From Prado023 sp963788325 (GTDB lineage Bacteria > Actinomycetota > Actinomycetes > S36-B12 > CAIYMF01), in the NCBI GenBank assembly GCA_963788325.1, contig CAWBGJ010000014.1:434001-498000 (forward strand): a stretch of 64,000 nucleotides of DNA, written 5' to 3'. Position numbers and translations under genes: made by a program. A model generated the notes under the pieces. That model was not told the origin of the DNA, did no database searches, and worked only from the letters and a program-made list of their open reading frames with translations. This document shows, piece by piece, positions 25,712-34,736 of the stretch; positions within the stretch are counted from its first letter, which is position 1; the number at the start of each line of letters is the position of its first letter.

Positions 25712-25786
25712 TTCCTCCACGTGGGCGACACGGAGCCGACTCCCAGGTGGAGGAACCCGGCTGCGCAGGGAGCTGAGGTGGAGGAA
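25712..25786. repeat. GTGGAGGAA repeats, one inverted and two direct
   Basis: TTCCTCCAC at 25712-25720 is the inverse of GTGGAGGAA found within AGGTGGAGGAA at 25745-25755 and 25776-25786. They lie in the 165-base gap between convergent genes (GH13 ends at 25683, transporter ends at 25849), followed by a strongly G-rich run on the plus strand from about 25799. The stems could help termination; I see no gene here. Confidence 0.7.
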
Positions 25787-25848
25787 ATCCGGTGGCTCGG
25801 AGGGGGGGCGGAGTGGGGCGGGGGGGCGGCGCGGGGTGGGTGGCGGCG

Positions 25849-27432
25849 CTACCAGCGGCCGATCAGGGGCGCGATGATCACCTTGACGATCATCGCCACG
25901 GGGTAGGCCAGTGCGTAGCCGAGGTTGACCCGCGGATCGCCGTTGTTGCGGTCGTTGGCGAAGGTGAGCACAGCCGGCTGGGTCTGGAAGCCTGCGATCA
26001 CCCCGGACAGCCGCGGACCGGCGATCTTGGCCACTGCGGGACCCAGCAGGGTCAGCGCGAAGGCCGCGAACCCGGTCACGAGCAGGCCTGCCAGCAGGAT
26101 CCTCACGCCCTGGTCGCTGCGCATCGCCGCCACGAGGTCGTCGCCGGCGTTGGTACCCGCATAGGCCAGGAACAGCAGGATGCCCAACTGATTGAGCGCG
26201 GTGGCCACTGGGAACGGAAGGGACCAGATGAACGGGCCGGTGCGGTGCACCCGCCCCAGGACCAGACCCACGAGCAGCGGTCCCCCGGCGACGCCGAGTT
26301 GGATCGAGCTGCCGCCTGGGATCGGGATCGCCCAGGCGCCGAGCAGCAGGCCGAGCGTGAGACCCAGCGCGAGGCCGGCGGCGTTGATCTCCCCCGACGC
26401 GCGCTCGGAGTCCCCCAGCACGTCGGCCACCTGCGGCATCCGATCGCGGGGGGCCACGATCCGGACCCGATCACCGATTTGGAGCACCAGGTCATCGGTG
26501 GCCAGAAGGTCGATGTCCCCACGGCGTACCCGCGTGGCCGTCGCACCGTAGCGGCGGTAGAGGCGCAGGTCGGCGATCGTCCGCCCGGCGATCGCGGAGT
26601 TGGAGACGGCCACCCGGCGGAAGTCCAGCTCCCGGCGGTCCAGTGCCAGGTAGTTGGTGCTGGGCCGGCCCAGGCGCGCGGTCACCTCGTCGACGGCCGT
26701 CTGCGGCCCGATCACCGCGACCACGTCACCCGGCTGCGGGCAGAAGCCGTCGGTGGCCACGTGGACGACCCCGTCGCGCTCGGTGCGCGAGAAGATCACC
26801 TGCCCCTCCTCCACGATGCTGCCCAACTCCGGAGCGTCGGTCGCGGTGACCCGGATGCTCTGGTGGACCAGGGGCGGCGGGGCCTCGTCGGCGGCCTGGG
26901 CCCGGGCACCACCTGGAAGCTTCGCGACGCCGATCAGGGCCACCGCCGCCACCATGCCCAGGACGCCGCCGATGTAGCTCACGGAGTAGCCGACGGTGGG
27001 AGCGTCGGAGCCCAGTGCCTCGATCGAGGCGGCCAACGCCGGGGTGTTGGTCAGCGCGCCGGCATAGATCCCGGAGATCACCGGACCCTCGAGACCCAGG
27101 GCCCGACCGACGAGCACCGCGACCCCCGCGGCCGCCACGAGGACCCCGACGACCAGCAGCACGGCGCTGCGGTAGTTGCGTAGCACGTGGAAGAACTGCG
27201 GCCCGCTGCTGATGCCGATCCCGTAGGCGAAGATCGCCAGGCCGAAGATGCCCAGGATGTGCGGGACGACCCACTCGGGGTTGTACGCCGAAGCTGCCAG
27301 ACCGGCGAACAGCACCGCTGCGGAGCCGAACGAGAACCCGCCGAACCGGATCGATCCGAGCAGCGAACCCACCGCCAGGACGGCGAACAGCAGGATCAGG
27401 GGTTCCTCGACCAGCAGGGTGCTCAGGCTCAT
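25849..27432 (-). CDS. aspartate:alanine exchanger family (AspT/YidE) transporter
   Basis: 527-residue membrane protein of the AAE family. Two membrane halves, each with about five helices and the family signature (YAGALTNTPALAASIEALGS in the first; GFQTQPAVLTFANDR in the second), flank a soluble centre with two TrkA-C (RCK_C) domains: GSIVEEGQVIFSRTER to PGDVVAVIG, and AGRTIADLRLYRRYGATATR to IGDRVRIVAP. Members exchange dicarboxylates or amino acids; the substrate here is unknown. I prefer ATG 27432 over GTG 27438. It stands alone, convergent with the GH13 gene. Confidence 0.9.
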   Translation of the reverse strand: MSLSTLLVEEPLILLFAVLAVGSLLGSIRFGGFSFGSAAVLFAGLAASAYNPEWVVPHILGIFGLAIFAYGIGISSGPQFFHVLRNYRSAVLLVVGVLVAAAGVAVLVGRALGLEGPVISGIYAGALTNTPALAASIEALGSDAPTVGYSVSYIGGVLGMVAAVALIGVAKLPGGARAQAADEAPPPLVHQSIRVTATDAPELGSIVEEGQVIFSRTERDGVVHVATDGFCPQPGDVVAVIGPQTAVDEVTARLGRPSTNYLALDRRELDFRRVAVSNSAIAGRTIADLRLYRRYGATATRVRRGDIDLLATDDLVLQIGDRVRIVAPRDRMPQVADVLGDSERASGEINAAGLALGLTLGLLLGAWAIPIPGGSSIQLGVAGGPLLVGLVLGRVHRTGPFIWSLPFPVATALNQLGILLFLAYAGTNAGDDLVAAMRSDQGVRILLAGLLVTGFAAFALTLLGPAVAKIAGPRLSGVIAGFQTQPAVLTFANDRNNGDPRVNLGYALAYPVAMIVKVIIAPLIGRW

Positions 27433-27528
27433 GGGCACAGCCTAGGAGCCAGGATCGCCCGTCCCATGCGGCATTGGTCCCCCCGCGAGGGGCCCACCGC
27501 TGCTCCGTCGCCCCCAGCCCCGTGCCGG

Positions 27529-29226
27529 CTACCCGCGGGTGAGCTTGCGGTAGGTGGCCCGGTGCGGCCGGGCTGCCTCAGCGCCCAACCGCGCGATCTT
27601 GTTCTTCTCGTAGGACTCGAAGTTGCCCTCGAACCAGAACCACTGCGAGTCACCCTCGTAGGCCAGGATGTGCGTCGCGATCCGGTCGAGGAACCAGCGA
27701 TCGTGGCTGGTGATGACCGCGCAGCCGGGGAACTCCAGCAGCGCGTTCTCCAGCGAGCCCAGGGTCTCGACGTCTAGGTCGTTGGTGGGCTCGTCGAGGA
27801 GCAGCACGTTGCCCCCCTGCTTGAGGGTCAGCGCGAGGTTGAGCCGGTTGCGCTCACCGCCCGAGAGCACCCGGGCGGGCTTCTGCTGGTCCGGGCCCTT
27901 GAAGCCGAACGCCCCGACGTAGGCGCGCGAGGGCATCTCCACGTGGCCGACCTTGATCCAGTCCAGGCCGTCGGACACGACCTCCCACACGTTCTTCTCC
28001 GGATCCAGCCCGGCCCGGGACTGGTCGACGTAGGACAGCTTCACGGTGTCGCCGACCCGGATCTCCCCGGAGTTCGGCAGCGCGGCCTTGTCCGAGGTGT
28101 CCTGCTCGGCCCCAGCCACGATCATCTTGAACAGCGTCGTCTTGCCCACTCCGTTGGGCCCGATCACGCCCACGATGCCGTTGCGCGGCAGGGTGAACGA
28201 CAGGTCGTCCATGAGCAGCCGGTCGTCGAAGCCCTTCGTCAGGTGGCTGGCCTCCACGACCAGCGAGCCCAGGCGCGGACCCGGCGGGATCTGGATCTCC
28301 TCGAAGTCCAGCTTGCGGGTCTTCTCCGCCTCGGTAGCCATCTCCTCGTAGCGGTCCAGGCGGGACCGGCTCTTGGTCTGACGCGCCTTCGCGTTGGAAC
28401 GCACCCACTCCAGCTCGTCGGTCAGCCGCTTGCGCAGCTTGGCGTCCTTGGCCCCCTCGACCTTCAGGCGCGCAGCCTTGGCATCCAGGTAGGTCGAGTA
28501 GTTGCCCTGGTAGGGGTAGGCCCGGCCACGGTCGAGCTCAAGGATCCACTCGGCGACGTTCTCCAGGAAGTACCGGTCGTGGGTGATCGCCACGATGGTG
28601 CCCGGGTACTTCTCCAGGTGCTGCTCGAGCCACTGGACGCTCTCAGCGTCGAGGTGGTTGGTCGGCTCGTCGAGCAGGAGCAGGTCGGGCTGCTGGAGAA
28701 GGAGCTTGCACAGGGCGACCCGGCGGCGCTCACCACCGGACAGGACCGTGACGTCCGCGTCCGGCGGCGGGCAGTTCAGCGCGTCCATGGCCTGCTCGAG
28801 CTGGTTGTCCAGGTCCCAGGCGTCGAGGTGGTCGATCTTCTCCTGCAGCGTGCCCATCTCGGCCATCAACGCGTCGAAATCGGCGTCGGGATCGGCCATC
28901 TGCTCGGAGATTTCGTTGTACCGGTCGACCAGGGCCTTCTTGTCCGCGACGCCCTCCTCGACGTTGCCCAGCACCGACTTCGTCTCGTCGAGCTGTGGCT
29001 CCTGGGCCAGGATCCCCACGGTGGCGCCGGCGCTGAGCATGGCATCACCGTTGGACGTGTGGTCCAGGCCGGCCATGATCTTGATCAGGCTGGACTTGCC
29101 AGCGCCGTTGGGGCCGACCACCCCGATCTTGGCCCCGGGCAGGAACGACAGGGTCACGTCGTCGAGGACGACCTTGTCACCATGGGCCTTACGGGCCTTG
29201 CGCAGCGTGTAGATGTATTCAGCCAT
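27529..29226 (-). CDS. ettA: energy-dependent translational throttle protein EttA (ABC-F)
   Basis: 565-residue ABC-F ATPase that binds the ribosomal E site and gates the first elongation steps according to energy state. There are two ABC domains, GPNGAGKSS ... LSGGERRRVAL ... LLLLDEPTNHLD and GPNGVGKTT ... LSGGERNRLNL ... LLLDEPTNDLD. The P-site tRNA interaction linker lies between them (AKDAKLRKRLTDELEWVRSN, KARQTKSRSRLDRYEEM). The start MAEYIYTLRKARKAHGDKVV matches EttA N-termini, so I reject the longer frame to 29565 that overlaps ssb. No transmembrane segments. Highly conserved housekeeping gene. Confidence 0.96.
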   Translation of the reverse strand: MAEYIYTLRKARKAHGDKVVLDDVTLSFLPGAKIGVVGPNGAGKSSLIKIMAGLDHTSNGDAMLSAGATVGILAQEPQLDETKSVLGNVEEGVADKKALVDRYNEISEQMADPDADFDALMAEMGTLQEKIDHLDAWDLDNQLEQAMDALNCPPPDADVTVLSGGERRRVALCKLLLQQPDLLLLDEPTNHLDAESVQWLEQHLEKYPGTIVAITHDRYFLENVAEWILELDRGRAYPYQGNYSTYLDAKAARLKVEGAKDAKLRKRLTDELEWVRSNAKARQTKSRSRLDRYEEMATEAEKTRKLDFEEIQIPPGPRLGSLVVEASHLTKGFDDRLLMDDLSFTLPRNGIVGVIGPNGVGKTTLFKMIVAGAEQDTSDKAALPNSGEIRVGDTVKLSYVDQSRAGLDPEKNVWEVVSDGLDWIKVGHVEMPSRAYVGAFGFKGPDQQKPARVLSGGERNRLNLALTLKQGGNVLLLDEPTNDLDVETLGSLENALLEFPGCAVITSHDRWFLDRIATHILAYEGDSQWFWFEGNFESYEKNKIARLGAEAARPHRATYRKLTRG

Positions 29227-29279
29227 GCGGGCAAGGGTATCGGCCGCAGGCGGGTCCGCAGGAATCGCGAACAAGCAGG

Positions 29280-29738
29280 TCAGGCCGCTGCGGGGTCCGC
29301 AGCACCCGACCCTTCGCCCACCTGCGCCGGCCCTGCGGCATCGGCGGTCTGTGGGCCGATCGGCGCGCGCTGGAAGGTCGCCTGGCACCGGGACAGGTCC
29401 AGGCCGAAGCTGATCGCCTCGAGGTCCGTGTAGGTGACCGGCACCGTCACGCCGGGGGCCTCGGGAACCGGGCGGTCCACGGTCCGTTGCCGGATCCGGC
29501 CCTGCACCACCACCGGATGGCCCTTGGCCAGCGACGCCGCCGCGTTCTGCGCCGGGCGTCGCCACGCGGTGACGTTCCAGTAGGCGGTGTCCCCATCGGA
29601 CCAGGTGCTGGTCACTCGGTCATAGCGCCGCACAGTGGATGCCACCCGGAACCGGACCACCGCATCCCCGCGGGCGGTCACCTTGGCCTCCACATCGGAC
29701 ACCACGTTGCCCGACACCGTCACCATCGTCTCGTTCAT
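29280..29738 (-). CDS. single-stranded DNA-binding protein paralogue
   Basis: 152-residue OB-fold SSB. It has MNETMVTVSGNVVSDVEAKV, RFRVASTVRRYD, YWNVTAWRRPAQNAAASLAKG and PVVVQGRIRQRTV in the usual order. The C-terminus is Ala/Gly/Pro-rich and ends without the acidic D-D-x-P-F tail of replicative SSB, so it is likely the accessory (SsbB/competence-type) paralogue rather than the replicative one. ATG 29738 follows AGGGGAG closely. Upstream is a 155-base gap to the RNase III-like gene. Confidence 0.88.
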   Translation of the reverse strand: MNETMVTVSGNVVSDVEAKVTARGDAVVRFRVASTVRRYDRVTSTWSDGDTAYWNVTAWRRPAQNAAASLAKGHPVVVQGRIRQRTVDRPVPEAPGVTVPVTYTDLEAISFGLDLSRCQATFQRAPIGPQTADAAGPAQVGEGSGAADPAAA

Positions 29739-29893
29739 CGTCTCCCCTTCTGCGCCACCCCACTGGTCTGCGCAGGAACACCCTGTCGCGCCCCAGCCGC
29801 TCCTGACCCGCACCGGGTCGAGATCTGTGCATAACCAGGGGACTGACCCCGAGCGAGCCCAACCGACAGCGAAGAGGCACACGAGAGCAAGAC

Positions 29894-30634
29894 TCAGGAG
29901 GCCAACGGCCAGGCGATCGTGACCGCCGAGGCCAGCCCATGGTTGAGCAGGTCCTCTGCTAGGAGTCGCTCCACATCGTCACGGTCGAACCGAGCGCTGC
30001 GCAGGTTGCGCCGTACCCAGCGCGAGTCCCGGCAGCGGCCCAGGACGTGCTCGCCGGACAGCATCCGCGCCTTCACGGTGGACAGGCCACCCTCGTCGGC
30101 GTCGGGATGGCGACGATAGGCCGAGGTCGAGGCCGCCGCCTCGAGGATGGCTGCGCCGAGGATCTCGCGCGCCCGGCCGGGAGCCTCCGGATGCACCTGG
30201 GCACCCCCGTGCAGGAGCCTGCGCTGCTCGGCCGCCGAGAGCGGATGCACCTCGCTGGCCACCCAGGCCACCACCTGGGGCCATTGCCCGCTGACCCAGG
30301 TCGCACCCGCACAGGCTTCCATCAGGTCCGCGAGCCGGTGGACCGACGGGTTCCAGTCCAGCCAGTCACCTAGACCGATCTCCTGGGCCAGGTCCCCGAG
30401 GTGGGCGTCGGTCGTGAACCGGTCAGCCCGGCCCGCGCAGTACGGGCAGCCCGGCCCACCGATCACCGAATGCGCATGCAGGACGAGTTCGAGGATCGAG
30501 TCGCCGATCAGCTCGAGACGCTGGAAGGTCCGACCCCGCGCGGTGCGGATGGCCTCCATCGCCTCGGCGTCCAGGGGCCCCAGCCGCGTGGTGATGAGCT
30601 TCCGAGCGGTCGCCTGCGCGCCCGGGTCGGGCAT
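29894..30634 (-). CDS. divergent RNase III-like domain protein
   Basis: About 246 residues without a close family I can name. Residues 38-48 read FQRLELIGDSI, matching the RNase III signature (E-R-L-E-F-L-G-D-S). A second block, RLADLMEACAGATW (residues 100-113), matches the downstream catalytic block A-D-x-x-E-A-x-x-G-A. The four metal ligands would be Glu41, Asp45, Asp103 and Glu106, with correct E-x3-D and D-x2-E spacing. Between them is a C-P-Y-C pair (residues 63-66) not normal in RNase III. No dsRNA-binding domain is evident at the C-terminus. The start is uncertain (ATGs at 30634, 30679 and 30688 in frame). Function is inferred only. Confidence 0.6.
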   Translation of the reverse strand: MPDPGAQATARKLITTRLGPLDAEAMEAIRTARGRTFQRLELIGDSILELVLHAHSVIGGPGCPYCAGRADRFTTDAHLGDLAQEIGLGDWLDWNPSVHRLADLMEACAGATWVSGQWPQVVAWVASEVHPLSAAEQRRLLHGGAQVHPEAPGRAREILGAAILEAAASTSAYRRHPDADEGGLSTVKARMLSGEHVLGRCRDSRWVRRNLRSARFDRDDVERLLAEDLLNHGLASAVTIAWPLAS

Positions 30635-30761
30635 GTGCCCTGCGACCGAGGCTCTCCCCGGCCCTCGCACCCCATGCATGGGACGCATTCTGCCCCCGCC
30701 ACAGCACGGTTCCCGGGTCGTGGGCGCTCGGTGCGCACGTGCCGACCCGCGGGCATCACAC

Positions 30762-31682
30762 CTAGCCCGAGATGCGTCCCGAGGCCAGCGGCACGGGTGC
30801 GGTCGCTGTCGCGGGCGCCCCGGCACCCTCCGGAACGTCTGCACCCTCCGCCGCGCCCTTGGCCTCCGGGAGCAGCACGAACGAGACCCCGTCGTCATCA
30901 CTGCGCGAGGCAAGCACCGGGGTGGAGGGCAGCAGCACCGGCCGGCGGAAGGCGATCTGCAGGCGTCGCCCCGGCACCGCAGCATCCGCATCGAGCAGGG
31001 CTGCGGCCCGGGCCGTCGTCCACCAGCCGTGCGCGATGGCGCGCGGGAACCCGAACAGCCGGGCTGAGACCGCGTGCATGTGGATCGGATTGATGTCGCC
31101 GGTGATCCGTCCGAAGGCACGTCCGGTCCCCTCAGCCACGGGCACGGGCACCTGAGCCTCCCACGGGCCCTCCACGTCCGGGCGGGGCACGGTCGACTCC
31201 TCGGCACCGGCTGCCGCCTGGGAGCGGGAGAGCAGGACCGCCGTCGAGCGCCAGAACACCTGGTCGCCCATGCCGACCTCGCCGATCACGTCGAACTCCA
31301 TGCCGGAGCGCACATGCCGAGCGGCGGCCACCCAGGCCCGGACCTGCCAGGGCTCGTTGGGCGCCAGCGCGTCGATCACGTCGATCGTGGTGCCCTGATG
31401 CACCAGGCCCATCGCGCGGACCGGGAACGACCACCGCGAGAGCAGGTCGATGTGCAGGGCCATGATGGGCAGCTGCGGAAAGGCGATGGGGACCTCTGCA
31501 CTGGATCCCACCAGTGCTCGGTAGTCGTCGAGCAGTCCCGGTTCCGGCGTCCATCCCGTGACCCGGATACCCTCCCCGGGCAATGCCGTCGTCGCGGTCG
31601 CGGCGCGCTTCCACGGCGCCGCCGCGCGGAGCAGGCTCACCGGATAGTTGGGCAAGCCGTCACGTACGGACTCATCGGGCAC
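30762..31682 (-). CDS. MaoC-like acyl dehydratase, double hotdog
   Basis: 306 residues. The C-terminal half has the (R)-hydratase signature ITGDINPIHMHAVSARLFGF followed by IAHGWW, i.e. the Asp-x4-His hydratase-2 dyad. The N-terminal half (MALHIDLLSRWSFPVRAMGL to VFWRSTAVLLSRSQ) looks like the second, non-catalytic hotdog. This matches actinobacterial MaoC/FabZ-like proteins that hydrate enoyl-CoA or enoyl-ACP. GTG 31682 has GGGAGG 7 nt upstream. It lies 3 kb from the lipid synthase locus on the other strand; a link is possible but unproven. Confidence 0.85.
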   Translation of the reverse strand: MPDESVRDGLPNYPVSLLRAAAPWKRAATATTALPGEGIRVTGWTPEPGLLDDYRALVGSSAEVPIAFPQLPIMALHIDLLSRWSFPVRAMGLVHQGTTIDVIDALAPNEPWQVRAWVAAARHVRSGMEFDVIGEVGMGDQVFWRSTAVLLSRSQAAAGAEESTVPRPDVEGPWEAQVPVPVAEGTGRAFGRITGDINPIHMHAVSARLFGFPRAIAHGWWTTARAAALLDADAAVPGRRLQIAFRRPVLLPSTPVLASRSDDDGVSFVLLPEAKGAAEGADVPEGAGAPATATAPVPLASGRISG

Positions 31683-31801
31683 GGTGCATCCTCCCGGTCG
31701 ATGGTGGTCGGGGCCTGCCCCGGACGCTAGCCCCAGCGCGCGGCCCTTTGCAGATCGGGCGCTGACTGGCCATGACGGCCGCCGCCGACCAGACTTGGCC
31801 C

Positions 31802-32311
31802 ATGGAGCACCGATTCGAGCTGTCGATCCCCGCCGACGTCGTCCTGGCTGACCTGACCAGCGCGGACTTCCTGGAGGCGTTCTCCACGGAGGTCGGCGTC
31901 GAGGTGGGCGCGCTCACGTGCACCGATGCGGCGCAGGACGACTCCGGCCAGGCCCGGGCGAGCATGGAATGGAGCTTCCCCACCGACCGACCGGGGATCC
32001 CCGACCTGGCCCGTACCCTGCTGCCCGACCGGGTCGAACTCACCTGGGCGCAGACCTGGACTGCCGCAGACGCGGAGTCCGCCGCGGGGACCCTCGAGGT
32101 GCACCTCATCGGCCGGCCGACTGCGGTGAGTACGGGCACGAGCCGACTGGAGTCCACCGCGACCGGCTCGACGCTGACCACCGAGACGACCACGAAGGCC
32201 TCGCTGCCGTTCCCGGTCCGCGGGAAGGTCGAGTCGACGATCGACCGTGAGCTGGTGGGCTGGATCCTGTCGGTGCAGGCCCGGGTGCTCACCCGGCGCC
32301 ATCCCGCCTGA
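31802..32311 (+). CDS. DUF2505 family protein
   Basis: 169 residues of the actinobacterial DUF2505 family (PF10698), an SRPBCC/START-like fold. The sequence starts MEHRFELSIPADVVLADLTS with alternating beta strands (RASMEWSFPTDRPG, VELTWAQTWTAAD, TLEVHLIGRPTA) and a long C-terminal helix (IDRELVGWILSVQARVL), as expected of a ligand-binding helix-grip. No function has been established for the family. ATG 31802 preferred; a GTG/ATG upstream at 31772 would add ten residues. It is divergent from the MaoC-like gene. Confidence 0.85.
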   Translation: MEHRFELSIPADVVLADLTSADFLEAFSTEVGVEVGALTCTDAAQDDSGQARASMEWSFPTDRPGIPDLARTLLPDRVELTWAQTWTAADAESAAGTLEVHLIGRPTAVSTGTSRLESTATGSTLTTETTTKASLPFPVRGKVESTIDRELVGWILSVQARVLTRRHPA

Positions 32312-32403
32312 CCCGCGGAGATGGGCGGGCCACGTCACAATCACGACGGGGCGTGGCGGCGCTCCGGGGCGCCCGCCGGCGGCGGATCCGGCAGACTGCG
32401 GCC

Positions 32404-34441
32404 ATGACTCGCACTCCCGGCCGCCGCTACCTCGCGCTGCGCACGGGTGTGGCCGTGGCCGCCGGGGCCACCTCCAACACGTTCGCCCGTGGGCTGCTCC
32501 CCCGCTCCACAAGCGATCAGGCGATGGTGACCGGGGCGACGGCGGCCGTGGGCCTGGGAGTGGGGACCCTCGCCGTCTCCACGGTCGAGGCCACCGCCGA
32601 ACTCGTGGCCACCAACCGCGGCCAAGGTGACCCGGAGACGACCACGCTCCTCGCAGCCACCCTCCTGGCCGCCGGGGGCATCGCCGCCGCCAAGCTGCTG
32701 CCCAACACCCACGAGACGCCGCTGGCTGTGGCCACAGGCAACTCCGTGGCCCGGCTTCTGGGCAACGGCGCGGCCGCCGCTGCTCTGGTGATCGCCTCGG
32801 ACAAGGCCATCCGATCGCAGGTCGGGCAGATCCATCCGGCGGTCGGACTGCTGGTCGCTGCGGGGATCGGCGGGACGATCAGCGCGCTGCGGGTCCATGC
32901 CCGCGACCGCCGGGCCGCCGAGCACGGCCGGGCCGCGGAGTTCGCCCAGCGCGTCGCACCCCGTTCGGTCTCGGGCGTGGTCAAGCCGCTCGGGATGGGC
33001 GTCGCCGTCGGAGGTGGGCTGCTGGCTATGGCCGGCGCCGAGTTCGCCCTGGCCGAGGGGTCGACCGCCCTGGTCAGCCGGGTGCTGGGCCGTTCCGAGG
33101 ATCCGGTGACCCCCCTGGTGGGGCACAGCATCGCCGCCGCGATGCTCCTGCCCACGGGTGCCTTCGCCCTGGACCGCCTGCGCCGCCGCCTGATGCACGC
33201 CGACGAGGTCAAGGAGGCGGCGTATCCCGAGCCGCCGACCAGCAGGTCAGTGACTGCCGGTCCCGCGAGCCTGATCTCCTTCGACGACATCGGGAAGGAG
33301 GGGCGGCGGTTCGTCCTGATGGCGCTGTCAGCCCAGGCCATCGAGGCCGTCATGGGCGAGCCCGCCACCGATCCGATCCGCGCGGTGGCCGGGTTCGGCA
33401 GCGCGGCCACCCCCGAGGCGCGCGCCGACCTCGCCCTGGCCGAGCTCGACGCCCTGGGCGCGTACAAGAAGTCCCTGATCGTGGTGGCTGCCCCCACTGG
33501 TGTGGGCTACGTCAACTACTCGTTCGCCGAAGCGGTCGAATATCTGACCCGCGGCGACTGCGCGATCATCGTGCCCCAGTACGCACTCGTGCCCAGCGCA
33601 CTGGCTCTGAACCAGACCAGTGCCGGGGTCCGGATGCAGACCCTGATCCTGGCGGGCATCCGCGACCGGATCGCGCAGCTGCCGGCCGAGCGCAGGCCGC
33701 GAGTCATGCAGTTCGGGGAGAGCCTCGGCGCCCAGGTGGCCCTCGACGTCGCAGCGCGCGGGACCGACTCCTTCGACGAGCTTCGGCATCGCCCAGGGGT
33801 TGTACCTGGGCACGCCGTTCCGCACCGAGCTCTGGGACCGCTGGCATGCCGATCCCCGACAGGTCGACCCGGCCGGGATCCTCGGGTCGGTCACGCGGGC
33901 TGACCAGATCCCCGACCTGGCGCCCTCGGTGCGCCACGTCCAGGTGATCCATCACGACGACCCGATCAACAAGTTTGCCTACGACACGGTGGTGCGCACG
34001 CCGTGGTGGATGGGCCCGCCGGCGAGCAGGCCCGAGGGTGTGCCCAAGGAGACGCTCTTCCGGCCGGTGAGCACGTTCATCATCAACCTGGTGGATCTGA
34101 AGAACGGGATGAACAGCAAGCCTGGGGAGTTCGTCCGGCTCGGCCACGACTACCGGATCGAGCTGTGCGACGCGATCCGGTTCACCTACCACCTCAACGC
34201 CGACGGCGACCAGGTCACCGCCATCGAGGCCGTCCTGCGCGACCGGGAGCGGGAGTGGGCCACGCGGCGCATGGTGGCGAGCAACTTCGCCTCCGCACGA
34301 ACCTCGGTGCTGACCACCCTGAAGAAGTGGGGGGTCGACGCGTCCGATGCCGGCTTGGACATCGAATCGGCCGCCCAGCTGGCCCGCGGGGATCTCGCTG
34401 CACTCAGCGCACGGTTCGGCTCATCGGGCCCGGCATCCTGA
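32404..34441 (+). pseudogene. PF10081-type alpha/beta-hydrolase membrane protein, single frameshift
   Basis: The first 1380 bases encode a hydrophobic N-terminal region with several membrane segments (GATAAVGLGVGTLAVSTVEA, TTLLAATLLAAGGIAAAKLL) and then the Abhydrolase_9 domain: SLIVVAAPTGVGYVNYSFAE, CAIIVPQYALVPSALAL and the nucleophile elbow QFGESLGAQVALD. At about 33782-33785 (GAGCTTCGGCATC) the frame must move +1 to continue as GIAQGLYLGTPFRTELWDRW through to LSARFGSSGPAS ending at 34441. One extra base explains it. Both halves are otherwise intact with normal codon use, so this is a recent mutation or a base-call error. Repaired length is about 679 residues. Related proteins are membrane-bound serine hydrolases of unknown role. 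Confidence 0.8.
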
Positions 34442-34678
34442 CCTCCCGGTCCCGCACCCGCCGACCCGAACCGGCCACCAGGCCGAATGTGACCAACGGC
34501 ACACCCGGGCGCCCGAGGGCCGCCCGGAGGGCCGGCACGCACCGGCCGACCCGTTTCGGATGGGCCACCGCGTCGGCGAATGCGCCCCGGGCGTCGCGAC
34601 CGCGGGCGGGGACGCCAGTGGGCCCAACTGCCCCCGCCCGTCGATCACGCGCCGCCCATGCCGCGCAAGCACTAGCGG

Positions 34679-34711
34679 ACCTACGCCAACGTAGGTTACG
34701 TTAGCGTAGGT
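34679..34711. promoter_or_regulatory. 33-bp palindrome, likely operator of the lipid-synthase operon
   Basis: Nested inverted repeats share one centre at 34695: outer arms ACCTACGC (34679-34686) and GCGTAGGT (34704-34711), inner arms AACGTA (34688-34693) and TACGTT (34697-34702), centre GGT. Only one base pair (34687/34703) fails. It ends about 20-25 bases before the first gene of the PfaD-ACAD-PKS-carboxylase run. Length and symmetry suit a dimeric TetR- or FadR-type repressor bound at or just after a promoter. No regulator gene is in the neighbourhood. The preceding 34442-34678 shows no gene. Confidence 0.75.
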
Positions 34712-34736
34712 AACCTCAACGACTCAGGCGGTGGCC

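Noticed and set aside
30762..31682. Counting the MaoC-like dehydratase as part of the lipid-synthase locus
   Set aside because: It lies 3 kb away on the other strand with unrelated genes between; only function suggests a link.
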